A program made the position numbers and the translations under genes. Source: CADCUY01 sp964242735 (GTDB lineage: Bacteria > Actinomycetota > Actinomycetes > Actinomycetales > Quadrisphaeraceae). From it: a stretch of DNA of 64,000 bases. Within the stretch, counting starts at the first letter, position 1, and the number at the start of each line of letters is the position of its first letter. The stretch is taken from positions 310,001 to 374,000 of the forward strand of contig CAXTAK010000002.1 in the NCBI GenBank assembly GCA_964242735.1. The letters are read 5' to 3'. This document shows, one piece after another, positions 54,418 to 62,564 of this stretch. The notes below the pieces were generated by a model, which saw only the letters and a program-made list of their open reading frames with translations, was not told where the DNA came from and did not search any database.

Positions 54418-55191
54418 CAGTCCAGCGTGCGCGTCATCGACGACCGCACCCCCGGCCAGCGCGCTGCCGACGCCATCGGTGTCCTCGCCCGCCAGGGCGT
54501 CGCTGCAGCGGGCACCCGCGGCGGCGAGCCGCCGCGGATCATCGTGCACGCCACCACCGACCACCTCCTCGGCATGCCCGGCGCCGGTCCGGCGGTGTGC
54601 GAGCAGACCGGGCCGATCAGCGCAGTGGTGCTCCGCCGCCTGCAGGCCGACGCCGCGCTGCAGGCGGTGCTGATGGCCCCCTCGGGGGCGGTGCTGCGCC
54701 TGGGCCGCTCGGTCCGCTGCACCACCGACGCCCAGCGTCGGGCGCTGCTCGCCCGTGGCGGTGGGTGCGTCGTCCCCGGCTGCGATGCTCCCTCGGCGCG
54801 GCTGGAGGGCCATCACGTGATCGCCCGGGCCGCCGGCGGCCTGACGGACGTCGGGGAGATGGTCCTGGCGTGCGGTCCGCACCACACCGTGCTCGACCTC
54901 GGCACCTGGGCCGTCCGCGTGGTCGCCGGTGTTCCGCAGGTGCGCGCACCGCGCTGGGTCGACCCCGAACAGCACTGGCTGCTCCGACCCGCTCGGCGCG
55001 CGATGCGCCGAGCGCGAGCGCTGGGTGGGCAGCTCGCCCTGGGCACAGGGCCACCCGGCGACCGCGATGAGGGTGTCGCAGCCGCCTGATCACCGCAGCG
55101 ACCCGCGGCCGCCGCGACAGTCGTCTCGCGGTCCTGCGGCGCCTGTCGAAGCAGATCGGTCCCCGGCGCGCGCCACGCCGCCGCCGCGCCC

Positions 55192-55791
55192 TCAGTTCAT
55201 CGACGGGTCGTCGGGGAAGGTCGCGACCATCGACAGCGCGCCGCGCTGGCGGCGCAGCACCTCCGCCCACAGCCCGTGCGGCGCCCCGCCGAAGGCGTCC
55301 GCCGGCTCGCCGTCCACGACGTACCAGGCGCCGGCGTCGAGCTCGTCCTCCAGCTGCCCCGGGCTCCACCCGGCGTGCCCGGCGAAGATGCGCAACCCGG
55401 CAGCGCCCGGGGCGACGACCTCGGGCGGCGCGTCGAGGTCGACGACGCCGACGGAGCCGACGAGGCGCTGGAAGCCCAGGGGCTCCGCGCCGGTGCGGGG
55501 GTCGTCGGCGGTGCCCGGCACGCTGACCAGGCCCAGCACCTCGTCGAGGCCCACCGGCCCGCCACGGAACAACTGACCCGGCGCGGTGACGAAGCCCTGC
55601 CAGGGTGGCAGCACCGAGCCGACGTCGACCTCGGTGGGGCGATTGAGCACCAGGCCCACGGCGCCCCCTGAGCTGGTGTGGTCCAGCAGCAGCACCACGG
55701 CGCGCCGGAAGCTCGGGTCGACCAGGGACGGGCTCGCCACCAGCAGGTTCCCCGCCATCGACGGGACGTAGCGCGGCGGTCCGGCGCTCAC
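55192..55791 (-). CDS. UPF0301 (YqgE/AlgH) family protein
   Basis: The 199-residue product has the family features 'AGNLLVASPSLVDPSFRRAV', 'HTSSGGAVGLVLNRPTE', 'RGGPVGLDEVLGL' and 'RIFAGHAGWSPGQLEDEL'. YqgE/AlgH proteins have a conserved alpha/beta fold and no agreed function, although AlgH affects alginate regulation in Pseudomonas. GTG 55791 overlaps the VanZ-like stop by 4 bp. Confidence 0.9.
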   Translation of the reverse strand: MSAGPPRYVPSMAGNLLVASPSLVDPSFRRAVVLLLDHTSSGGAVGLVLNRPTEVDVGSVLPPWQGFVTAPGQLFRGGPVGLDEVLGLVSVPGTADDPRTGAEPLGFQRLVGSVGVVDLDAPPEVVAPGAAGLRIFAGHAGWSPGQLEDELDAGAWYVVDGEPADAFGGAPHGLWAEVLRRQRGALSMVATFPDDPSMN

Positions 55792-56159
55792 GCCGCCACG
55801 GTCCCCGCCGGACGCCGGACGGGCACCACAGCACCCGCTACCACCCCGGCGGCGTCGGCGAGCACGTCGGAGGGGTCCCCGGTGCGTCCGGCGAGCAGCG
55901 CGTGCTGCACCGCCTCGCTGAGCACGGCGTGGGCGAGCAGGGCGATCACCACGGGCAGCAGGGGCAGGCCGGCCCACCGCGCCGCCCATGCCACACCGGC
56001 GAAGACCGCCACGTGCACGACCTCGTCGGTCAGCGCGGGGGCGCCGACCGACGGCGTGGAGGGCGCGTACAGCACGACCAGGTGCACGGCCACCGCCGCG
56101 GCCAGCACGGCGCGCGGCGCCACCCGTCCGGCACCACCGGCCGAGCGCCGGTGCCTCAC
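55788..56159 (-). CDS. VanZ-like membrane protein
   Basis: The 123-residue product has three to four hydrophobic helices and the VanZ-type pattern 'TDEVVHVAVFAGVAWAARW' plus 'AVQHALLAGRTGDPSDVLAD'. VanZ proteins give low-level teicoplanin resistance in some bacteria, but most relatives are of unknown function. Its start GTG overlaps the malic enzyme stop; UPF0301 follows with a 4-bp overlap, so the three genes are likely co-transcribed. Confidence 0.75.
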   Translation of the reverse strand: MRHRRSAGGAGRVAPRAVLAAAVAVHLVVLYAPSTPSVGAPALTDEVVHVAVFAGVAWAARWAGLPLLPVVIALLAHAVLSEAVQHALLAGRTGDPSDVLADAAGVVAGAVVPVRRPAGTVAA

Positions 56160-57634
56160 GCCAGGGACGCCGCGGCGCTGGCGGCGGCGAGCAGCTCGGC
56201 GTCCTCCGCGTCCAGCGCGGCGACCGCTGCCGCGTCACGGCCCCGACCGGCGGCCTCGGCGACGGCCGTGGCCACCACGCTGGCGACGTCGGGGTTGAAC
56301 ACGCTGGGGATGATGTACGCGGGGTTGAGCTGGTCGTCGTCGACGACCGCCGCCAGCGCCAGCGCGGCGGCCAGCATCGTCGGCTCGGTGATGTCGGTGG
56401 ACCGCGCGTCCAGCAGCCCCCGGAAGACGCCGGGGAAGACGAGGACGTTGTTGATCTGGTTCGCGACGTCGCTGCGCCCGGTGGCCACGACGGCGGCGTG
56501 CTCGGCGGCAGCGGAGGGGTCGACCTCGGGGGTGGGGTTCGCCAGGGCGAAGACGATCGCGTCCTGCGCCATGGCGGCGATGTCGGAGCCGTCGAGGATG
56601 TTCGGCGCCGACACGCCGATGAAGACGTCCGCGCCCACCACGGCCTGCTTCACGGTGCCGCTGGCGCCCCGGGGGTTGGTGTGGGCGACGGTCCAGGCCA
56701 GGGAGGCGTGCAGCCCGGCCCGCCCGGCGTGGAGCACCCCCTCCGCGTCGGCGACGACCACCTCGCCGGTGCCCGTGCCGGCCCCGGCGGCGAGCAGCAG
56801 CTTGAGCACCGCGGTGCCCGCCGCGCCCGCCCCCGCCATGGTGATCCTGACGTCGGGCAGGGTCTTGCCGACGACCTTCAGGGCGTTGGTCAGGGCCGCG
56901 ACCACCACGATGGCGGTGCCGTGCTGGTCGTCGTGGAAGACGGGGATGTCGAGGGCCTCGCGCAGGCGCGCCTCGATCTCGAAGCAGCGCGGCGCGGAGA
57001 TGTCCTCGAGGTTGATGCCCGCGAAGACGGGGGCGATGGCGGTCACGGCGGCGATGATCTCCTCGGTGTCCTGGGTGTCGAGGCAGATCGGGAACGCGTC
57101 GATGTCGGCGAAGCGCTTGAACAGGGCGCACTTCCCCTCCATGACGGGGAGCGCGGCCAGCGGTCCCAGGTTGCCCAGGCCCAGGACCGCGGAGCCGTCG
57201 GTGACCACCGCGACGGTGTTGCGCTTGATCGTCAGGCGCCGGGCGTCCTCGGGGTCCGCCGCGATCGCCTGGCAGATGCGGGCCACCCCGGGGGTGTAGA
57301 CCAGTGAGAGGTCGTCGCGGTTGCGGATGGGCAGCTTGGACTCGATGCGCAGCTTGCCGCCGAGGTGCACCAGGAAGGTGCGGTCGCTGACCCGCCCGAT
57401 GCTCACCCCCGGCAGGGCGCGCAGGGCGTCGACGAGCTGCTCGGCGTGGGCGGTGTCGGCCACGGCGCACGTGACGTCGACGCGGACCCGGTCGTGGCCG
57501 GAGGCGGTGACGTCGAGCGCGGTGACGGTGCCGCCGCCGGCTTCGATGGCGGCGGTGAGCTCGCTGACGGCGCGAGGGCGTGCCGGCAGCTCGAGGCGCA
57601 CCGTGATCGAGTGGGACAGCGCCGGCGAGGTCAT
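56156..57634 (-). CDS. Malic enzyme with N-terminal ACT domain
   Basis: The enzyme decarboxylates malate to pyruvate with reduction of NAD(P)+. ATG 57634 ('MTSPALSHSITVRLELP') gives 492 residues. Residues 1-85 form an ACT-type regulatory domain. The malic core has 'LSLVYTPGVARICQAIA', 'DGSAVLGLGNLGPLAALPVM', 'GKCALFKRFADIDAFP', 'ISAPRCFEIEARLRE' and the metal/NAD regions 'FHDDQHGTAIVVVAAL' and 'MAGAGAAGTAVLKLLL'. Length fits the ACT-containing short form. The ligand of the ACT domain is unknown. Confidence 0.93.
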   Translation of the reverse strand: MTSPALSHSITVRLELPARPRAVSELTAAIEAGGGTVTALDVTASGHDRVRVDVTCAVADTAHAEQLVDALRALPGVSIGRVSDRTFLVHLGGKLRIESKLPIRNRDDLSLVYTPGVARICQAIAADPEDARRLTIKRNTVAVVTDGSAVLGLGNLGPLAALPVMEGKCALFKRFADIDAFPICLDTQDTEEIIAAVTAIAPVFAGINLEDISAPRCFEIEARLREALDIPVFHDDQHGTAIVVVAALTNALKVVGKTLPDVRITMAGAGAAGTAVLKLLLAAGAGTGTGEVVVADAEGVLHAGRAGLHASLAWTVAHTNPRGASGTVKQAVVGADVFIGVSAPNILDGSDIAAMAQDAIVFALANPTPEVDPSAAAEHAAVVATGRSDVANQINNVLVFPGVFRGLLDARSTDITEPTMLAAALALAAVVDDDQLNPAYIIPSVFNPDVASVVATAVAEAAGRGRDAAAVAALDAEDAELLAAASAAASLA

Positions 57635-57731
57635 CCGGCCATGCTGCCGCACGAGGCGTCGCGACGGCACCGGGCCGCGCAACGGTCGTCAGGGCGCCGT
57701 CGTACCGGGCGCCGGAGCCGCCAGCACCAGA

Positions 57732-57777
57732 CGTCGGGGCGCTAGCGCGCGAGCCCGTCGGGGCGCTAGCGCGCGAG
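57732..57777. repeat. 22-bp direct duplication at the ABC permease 3' end
   Basis: A 22-bp sequence with a gcgctagcgc palindrome at its centre occurs at 57732-57753 and again at 57756-57777. Each copy contains a TAG in the permease's reading strand; the second holds the real stop. Confidence 0.9.
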
Positions 57778-59472
57778 GGCCGCGAGCAGCTCGGGCCCAC
57801 GCCGGTCGAAGACCCGCCCACCGCCGACCACCCCGGCCCACAGCGCCCCCACCCCGGTGGCGCAGCCGACCACGAGGCCGGCCCACGACAGCGCGGCCAC
57901 CAGCTCGGGCCGGGCGACCAGCGCGGCCGCGACGAGCACGGCCAGGGCGGGCGAGGCGAGGACGGTGATCAGCGCGCTGGTGGCCAGCTGCGCGACCACG
58001 GTGGCCACCGCGCTGCCCGGTGGGGTGGCGAACGGGTTGGCGCCCGGCTCCGGCACCCGGTACGGCGCGAGCGCGCTGGAGACGGCGCTGACCCCCTGCC
58101 CGGCGCCGACCACCGCGACGCTCAGCCCCAGGAGGGCGGGCAGCAGGTCGTACCGCCCCGCGAGGCCGGCGCCCAGCGCGGTCGCCACCGCGACCAGTGG
58201 CACCCCCCACACCAGGACCGCGATCGAGCGGCCCCAGCGGTCGGCGCGCCCGGGCACGCCGGCGCTGAGGTGGAGCCACACCGCGGTGCCGTCGTAGGCG
58301 ACGTCGTCGTGGCTGGTCCACCCGACGACGAAGGCGAGCGCGGGTCCCAGCGCCAGCTGGGCCAGGGAGGGGTCCACGGGCAGGACCACCGGGAGGAGCA
58401 GGACGAGGAGCGGGACGACGAGCAGGCTCCCGAGGGCGGCGAGGTAGCGCGCGTCGCGTCGCCAGTACCGCAGGCACCGGGCCGCGACCACCCCGGTGGT
58501 GGTGGTCTCCAGGGCCGCGAGCAGGGCCGGCTCCCGCCTCGCCCGCGCCCCCCGCCGACCGCCCGCCCGCGCGGCGCCCGACGTGGCGCCGCCGGCCTGC
58601 AGCGCCCTGCTCAGGGCCGCGGCCCACCCGGTGAGCACCGCGACCAGCAGCGCCGCGGCCAGCGCCAGCTTCACCGCCCCCGCGCCCGGGGACCCGGCGG
58701 CGACCTCGGCCGGCGCCGACCACGCCCAGCCCAGCGGCGTCCACCCCGCCCAGGAGGCCACCCGCTGCGCGAGGGCGGCATCGACACCCCCCGGCTCGCT
58801 CAGTGCGCTGGACCCGATCGCGAGCACCGGTCCCCCCACCGCCACCACCAGGAGCACCACCGTGCCGATCAGCTCCCTGGACCGCCGCCCGCCCAGCACC
58901 GCCGCGAGACCGGTGGTGGTCAGGCGCGACAGGGCCACGCAGGTGAGCACGGCGAGCGCCGCGCCCACCGCGGCGACCAGCGCGGTGCCGGGGCCGCGCG
59001 ACCAGGTCACCACGGTCGCGGCGCCCGCGACGGCGGTCACGACGCCGGGGACGCCGACCAGGCCCGCGAGCAGCAGCCCGGGCACGAGGCGGCGCGCGGG
59101 CACGGCGAACGGCGCGAGGCGGGCGGGGTCCAGCGTGGCGTCGGCGCCGAACGCCACGAGCGGGACCACGGCCCACCCCAGGACCAGCGCCGAGCCGAGG
59201 GGCACGACGATCATCGCGGCGGTGCCGACCTCGGCGCCGCGCAGGCCGACCAGCCCGCCGACGACCAGCACCGCCACCCCGAGCCCGTACAGGACGGCGA
59301 TGACCAGGGTCACCACCTGCCAGCGGCTGCGGCGCAGGCCGTTGCGCAGCAGGTGCAGCTTCAGGGTCACCAGCGTCGTGGTCACCGACGGCGGCGCGAT
59401 CCCCGCGGCGCGGGTCCCCGGTGTCCCAGCCCCCGCGGCCGGCCCCGTCGGGCCGCTCACCGACGAAGCCAC
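57766..59472 (-). CDS. ABC transporter permease
   Basis: The 568-residue product has about 12 membrane helices, with 'LVTLKLHLLRNGLRRSRWQV' at the start and a repeated half-organisation. It lacks a periplasmic-binding partner in the window. Its ATG lies 16 bp inside the ATPase gene end, so it is coupled to the ATPase. Such ABC-2-like exporters in actinobacteria move lipids, drugs or peptides; the substrate is unknown. Confidence 0.85.
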   Translation of the reverse strand: MASSVSGPTGPAAGAGTPGTRAAGIAPPSVTTTLVTLKLHLLRNGLRRSRWQVVTLVIAVLYGLGVAVLVVGGLVGLRGAEVGTAAMIVVPLGSALVLGWAVVPLVAFGADATLDPARLAPFAVPARRLVPGLLLAGLVGVPGVVTAVAGAATVVTWSRGPGTALVAAVGAALAVLTCVALSRLTTTGLAAVLGGRRSRELIGTVVLLVVAVGGPVLAIGSSALSEPGGVDAALAQRVASWAGWTPLGWAWSAPAEVAAGSPGAGAVKLALAAALLVAVLTGWAAALSRALQAGGATSGAARAGGRRGARARREPALLAALETTTTGVVAARCLRYWRRDARYLAALGSLLVVPLLVLLLPVVLPVDPSLAQLALGPALAFVVGWTSHDDVAYDGTAVWLHLSAGVPGRADRWGRSIAVLVWGVPLVAVATALGAGLAGRYDLLPALLGLSVAVVGAGQGVSAVSSALAPYRVPEPGANPFATPPGSAVATVVAQLATSALITVLASPALAVLVAAALVARPELVAALSWAGLVVGCATGVGALWAGVVGGGRVFDRRGPELLAALAR

Positions 59473-60284
59473 GCGAGGGAGGCGTCATCGGGGGTGGGCG
59501 CGTCGGCGCCGACGAGGGCGATGAAGCGCTCCTCCAGCGTGGCTCCGGCGCGCACCTGGTCCACCGGGCCGACCGCCAGCACCCGACCTCCGGCGACCAC
59601 CGCCACCGCGTCGCAGAGCCGCTGCACCAGGTCCATGACGTGGCTGGAGAGCACCACCGTCCCCCCGCTGTCGACGAAGCCGCGCAGGATGTGCGTGATG
59701 GCGGCGGCGGAGACGGGGTCCACGGCCTCGAACGGCTCGTCGAGCACCAGCACCCGCGGTCCGTGGACCAGCGCGCTGGCGAGGGCCACCTTCTTGGTCA
59801 TGCCGGCGGAGTAGTCCACGACGAGCTTGTCCCCCGCACCGGCGAGGTCCAGGGCGGTCATCAGCTCGGCGGCGCGGGCGCGGGCGAGCTCGCGGGGCAG
59901 CCCGCGCAGCAGACCGGCGTAGCGCACCAGCTCCGAGCCGGTGAGCCGGTCGAACAGGCGCAGCCCGTCGGGCAGCACCCCCAGGAGCGCCCTGCCCGCC
60001 GTCGCGCTGGGCGGCGCGCCGGGGGCGGCGGCCTGCGACCCGGCGGCCCACAGGTGGTGCCCGAGGACAGCGGCGGTCCCGGCGTCGGGGCGCACCAGGC
60101 CCGTCGCCATCGACAGGGTGGTGGTCTTGCCCGCGCCGTTGGGGCCCACGAGGCCGAAGAAGGACCCCGCGGGCACGTCGAGGTCGAGGGCCTCCACCGC
60201 CACGGTGTCGCCGAAGCGCTTGGACAGCCCCCGCAGCGACAGCGCCGGGACCCCGGCGGGGCCGGTCCCGGCGTGGCCCGTCAC
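59457..60284 (-). CDS. ABC transporter ATP-binding protein
   Basis: The 275-residue product has Walker A 'GPNGAGKTTT', Q-loop region 'LGVLPDGLRLFDRLTG', the signature variant 'VDYSAGMTKKVALASAL' (SAGMxKK), Walker B 'VLVLDEPFEAVD' and H-loop 'VLSSHVMD'. GTG 60284 overlaps the GGDEF gene's stop by 4 bp. With the permease it forms a two-gene exporter. Confidence 0.93.
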   Translation of the reverse strand: MTGHAGTGPAGVPALSLRGLSKRFGDTVAVEALDLDVPAGSFFGLVGPNGAGKTTTLSMATGLVRPDAGTAAVLGHHLWAAGSQAAAPGAPPSATAGRALLGVLPDGLRLFDRLTGSELVRYAGLLRGLPRELARARAAELMTALDLAGAGDKLVVDYSAGMTKKVALASALVHGPRVLVLDEPFEAVDPVSAAAITHILRGFVDSGGTVVLSSHVMDLVQRLCDAVAVVAGGRVLAVGPVDQVRAGATLEERFIALVGADAPTPDDASLAWLRR

Positions 60285-61711
60285 CGCCCGGCCTCGCGGC
60301 GCCGCCGCTTGTCGACGTACATCGCCGCGTCCGCTGCGGCGAGCGCCTCGGTGACCCGGCCCCCTGGCGGGCACTGCGCCACGCCCACTGAGACGTGCAC
60401 GGTCAGCCCGGCGGGGGTGGTGGTGCCGTCGACCGAGCGCAGGCGGGCGGTGAGGGCCCCGGTGTCCGTGGCGCGCGGGACCAGGACGGCGAACTCGTCG
60501 CCCCCGACCCGGGCGACGACGTCGCTGCCCCCGCGCAGGACCTTCCGCAGGGCCCGCGCGCAGGTCTGCAGCAGGGTGTCTCCGGCCTGGTGCCCGTGGG
60601 TGTCGTTGACCCGCTTCAGCCCGTCGAGGTCGAGCAGGGCCACGGCGACCGGCACACCGGCGTCGACGAGGGCCTGCGCGCGCTCGACCTCCTCGTCCCA
60701 CCGGTGGCGGCTGCCGGCCTCGGTGAGCGCGTCCTGCCCGAGGCGCAGCCGGGTCGCGGTCAGCTGCTCCTCCACCTGGGTGCGCGCCAGCGCTACTGAG
60801 ACGAGGGCGCCCGCGGCGCGCGCCACCTGGGTCATGAGCCGCTGGGCGAGGTCGTCGAAGGGCGCCGGCGTGCCCCCGACGGCGTCGGCGCGCGCGACGA
60901 GCACCCCGCTGCCACCGGCACCGCCGACGTCCAGGGGCACCAGAAGGTAGGAGGTGATGCCCTGCGCCGGGGACAGCGGTGCGGGCAGGGGGGCGGTGGT
61001 CGCGTCCTGGCAGACCACCGCCGCCTCCCCCGGCGGCGGGACGGCCGACGCGGCGGCGTCGACGACCTCCTCCGGCTCCGCGTCGGAGGACCACCCGGAG
61101 GTCACCACGGCGCTGCGCCCCCGGTCGACCCACGCGGCGGCCACCTGGGCGCCCACGGCGGAGGCGGCGACGGCGGCGACCCGCTCCAGGGTCTGGGCCA
61201 GCGGCTGGTCGAGCGCCGCGGTGACCTCCTGCACCGCGTGCAGGACGTCGAGCTCCTCGGAGAGGAGCTGCGTGGGGGTCGCCGGCCCCAGCGCCCGGGA
61301 GCGGTCCAGCAGCACCAGGGACGCGCCGGCCAGCTCCGCGTCGGTGGCCGCCAGCAGCCGCTCGCTGCGCCCGGGGTGACCCCACACGGCGACGACGGGC
61401 GCTCCCTCGGTGGACAGGGCCAGCAGGGCGGCGGTGCCGGCGAGGAAGGGGCCCACCACGCGGGTCGGCGAGGCCGACAGGACCCGCACGCTCGCCCCGG
61501 AGGCGACGGCCTGCATCAGCAGGGGCTCGCGCAGCTCGTCCTCCACGACGAGCCCGGCCCACCCGGCGCGCCGCCCGGTCCCGCCGACGTGCAACCACTC
61601 CCCGCGGCGCAGGCGGCGGAAGAGCAGCACGTCCTGCGCGCCGAGGGAGCGCGTGAGCTCCCCCGCGGCCGTGGGCTCCACGTCGCCGACCCCGCTGTCG
61701 AGCGCTGTCAC
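60281..61711 (-). CDS. GAF-GGDEF diguanylate cyclase-like protein
   Basis: GGDEF proteins make cyclic di-GMP. The 476-residue product has a GAF-like sensor region (about 155-315) after a 150-residue N-terminal domain, a short helix, and the GGDEF domain with 'LLDLDGLKRVNDTHGHQAG' and the active-site 'GGDEF' at residues 403-407. The RxxD inhibitory site is not present: the upstream sequence is 'RGGSDVVAR'. No transmembrane helix is clear. It overlaps the ABC exporter ATPase gene, so regulation and export may be linked. It diverges from the nicotinamidase gene. Confidence 0.87.
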   Translation of the reverse strand: MTALDSGVGDVEPTAAGELTRSLGAQDVLLFRRLRRGEWLHVGGTGRRAGWAGLVVEDELREPLLMQAVASGASVRVLSASPTRVVGPFLAGTAALLALSTEGAPVVAVWGHPGRSERLLAATDAELAGASLVLLDRSRALGPATPTQLLSEELDVLHAVQEVTAALDQPLAQTLERVAAVAASAVGAQVAAAWVDRGRSAVVTSGWSSDAEPEEVVDAAASAVPPPGEAAVVCQDATTAPLPAPLSPAQGITSYLLVPLDVGGAGGSGVLVARADAVGGTPAPFDDLAQRLMTQVARAAGALVSVALARTQVEEQLTATRLRLGQDALTEAGSRHRWDEEVERAQALVDAGVPVAVALLDLDGLKRVNDTHGHQAGDTLLQTCARALRKVLRGGSDVVARVGGDEFAVLVPRATDTGALTARLRSVDGTTTPAGLTVHVSVGVAQCPPGGRVTEALAAADAAMYVDKRRRREAGR

Positions 61712-61889
61712 CGGCGCCCGTCGCCCCCGCCCGAGGGGACCACGCGGCCCGCGGGGACCAGATGACCCGGTGGGATGACGCCACCCGCACGAGCGGTGCG
61801 TCGCTGCGGTGCCACGACGGGACCGTATCCGGACGAAGCCGGCCGCGGCACGCGCCAGCGCTTCCGCGCGTCCGATCGCACCCGATCGC

Positions 61890-61895
61890 TACAGT
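61890..61895 (+). promoter_or_regulatory. Candidate -10 box, leaderless promoter of nicotinamidase
   Basis: TACAGT is followed by 6 nt and the ATG at 61902. Confidence 0.5.
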
Positions 61896-61901
61896 CCGTG
61901 G

Positions 61902-62507
61902 ATGACCCAGCAGTACACCGCGAGCACCGCGCTGGTCGTCGTCGACATGCAGAACGACTTCATCCTCCCCGGCGCCAGCCTGCTCGTGCCGGGCGGAGCG
62001 GAGGTGGTCGACGTCGTCAACGCCGAGGTGGAGGCCGCGGCCTCCGCGGGCGCGGTGGTGGTCTACACCCAGGACTGGCACCCGGAGCACACCCCCCACT
62101 TCGAGGTCGACGGCGGGCTGTGGCCCGTGCACTGCGTGGCGGGGACGCCGGGGGCGGACCTGGTCGACGGGCTGCGGCTGGTGGCTGGTCCCTCCGGGGA
62201 GGTCCAGCGCATCCACAAGGGCACCGGCTCCGAGGACGGCTACTCCGGCTTCTCCGAGGTGGACCTCGTCAGCGGGGAGGCCGGCGCGACCGCCCTCGGG
62301 CCCCTCCTGGAGGACGCGGGGGTGCGCTCGGTCGTGGTCGTCGGCCTCGCCGGGGACTACTGCGTGAGGGCCACCGCCGTGGACGGGGTGCGCGCCGGCT
62401 TCGCCGTCACGGTGCCCCTGGCGGCGACCCGGTTCATCGCGCTGTCCAGCGACGACGACGTCCGTGCCCGCGAGGAGATGGCCGCGACGGGCGTGCGCCT
62501 GGTGTGA
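61902..62507 (+). CDS. pncA: Nicotinamidase (isochorismatase family)
   Basis: The enzyme deamidates nicotinamide to nicotinic acid in NAD recycling. The 201-residue product has the triad Asp15 ('VVDMQNDF'), Lys106 ('RIHKGTGS') and Cys154 ('GLAGDYCV'). Metal ligands are Asp58, His60 and His63 in 'TQDWHPEHTPHF', and 'WPVHCVAGTPGA' is the usual segment. This combination is characteristic of PncA rather than a general isochorismatase. Confidence 0.9.
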   Translation: MTQQYTASTALVVVDMQNDFILPGASLLVPGGAEVVDVVNAEVEAAASAGAVVVYTQDWHPEHTPHFEVDGGLWPVHCVAGTPGADLVDGLRLVAGPSGEVQRIHKGTGSEDGYSGFSEVDLVSGEAGATALGPLLEDAGVRSVVVVGLAGDYCVRATAVDGVRAGFAVTVPLAATRFIALSSDDDVRAREEMAATGVRLV

Positions 62508-62552
62508 GGGCCGCCTCCGCCGAGCGCCCCCCGGTTCGGTGGGCCCGCGGGC

Positions 62553-62558
62553 TACCGT
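62553..62558 (+). promoter_or_regulatory. Candidate -10 box, leaderless promoter of the NCS1 permease
   Basis: TACCGT is followed by 6 nt and the ATG at 62565. Confidence 0.5.
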
Positions 62559-62564
62559 GAGCTC

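Larger units (their letters stand above)
53642..55089 (+). pseudogene. DUF222/HNH endonuclease-like gene with two frameshifts
   Basis: Coding sequence runs through three frames. Frame one (from about 53642, 'VERVFELVIAPNGQPELLG') carries the DUF222 start to 'SWRLRV'. A single extra G near 53926-53928 shifts to 'ARADVEAARATDPDTGEL'. The C8 run at 54063-54070 then shifts to 'QVRTQHAGAIDAFLAEQ', which continues to the C-terminal HNH 'CVVPGCDAPSARLEGHHV' and 'ACGPHHTVLD'. Removing one G and one C would restore one frame of about 480 codons. The HNH residues look intact. Such genes are often multicopy and mobile in actinobacteria. Confidence 0.8.

Noticed and set aside
56156..57821. A 528-codon minus-strand frame over the malic enzyme in another register
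   Set aside because: Off-frame shadow rich in Arg/Gly/His; the malic frame carries all the motifs.
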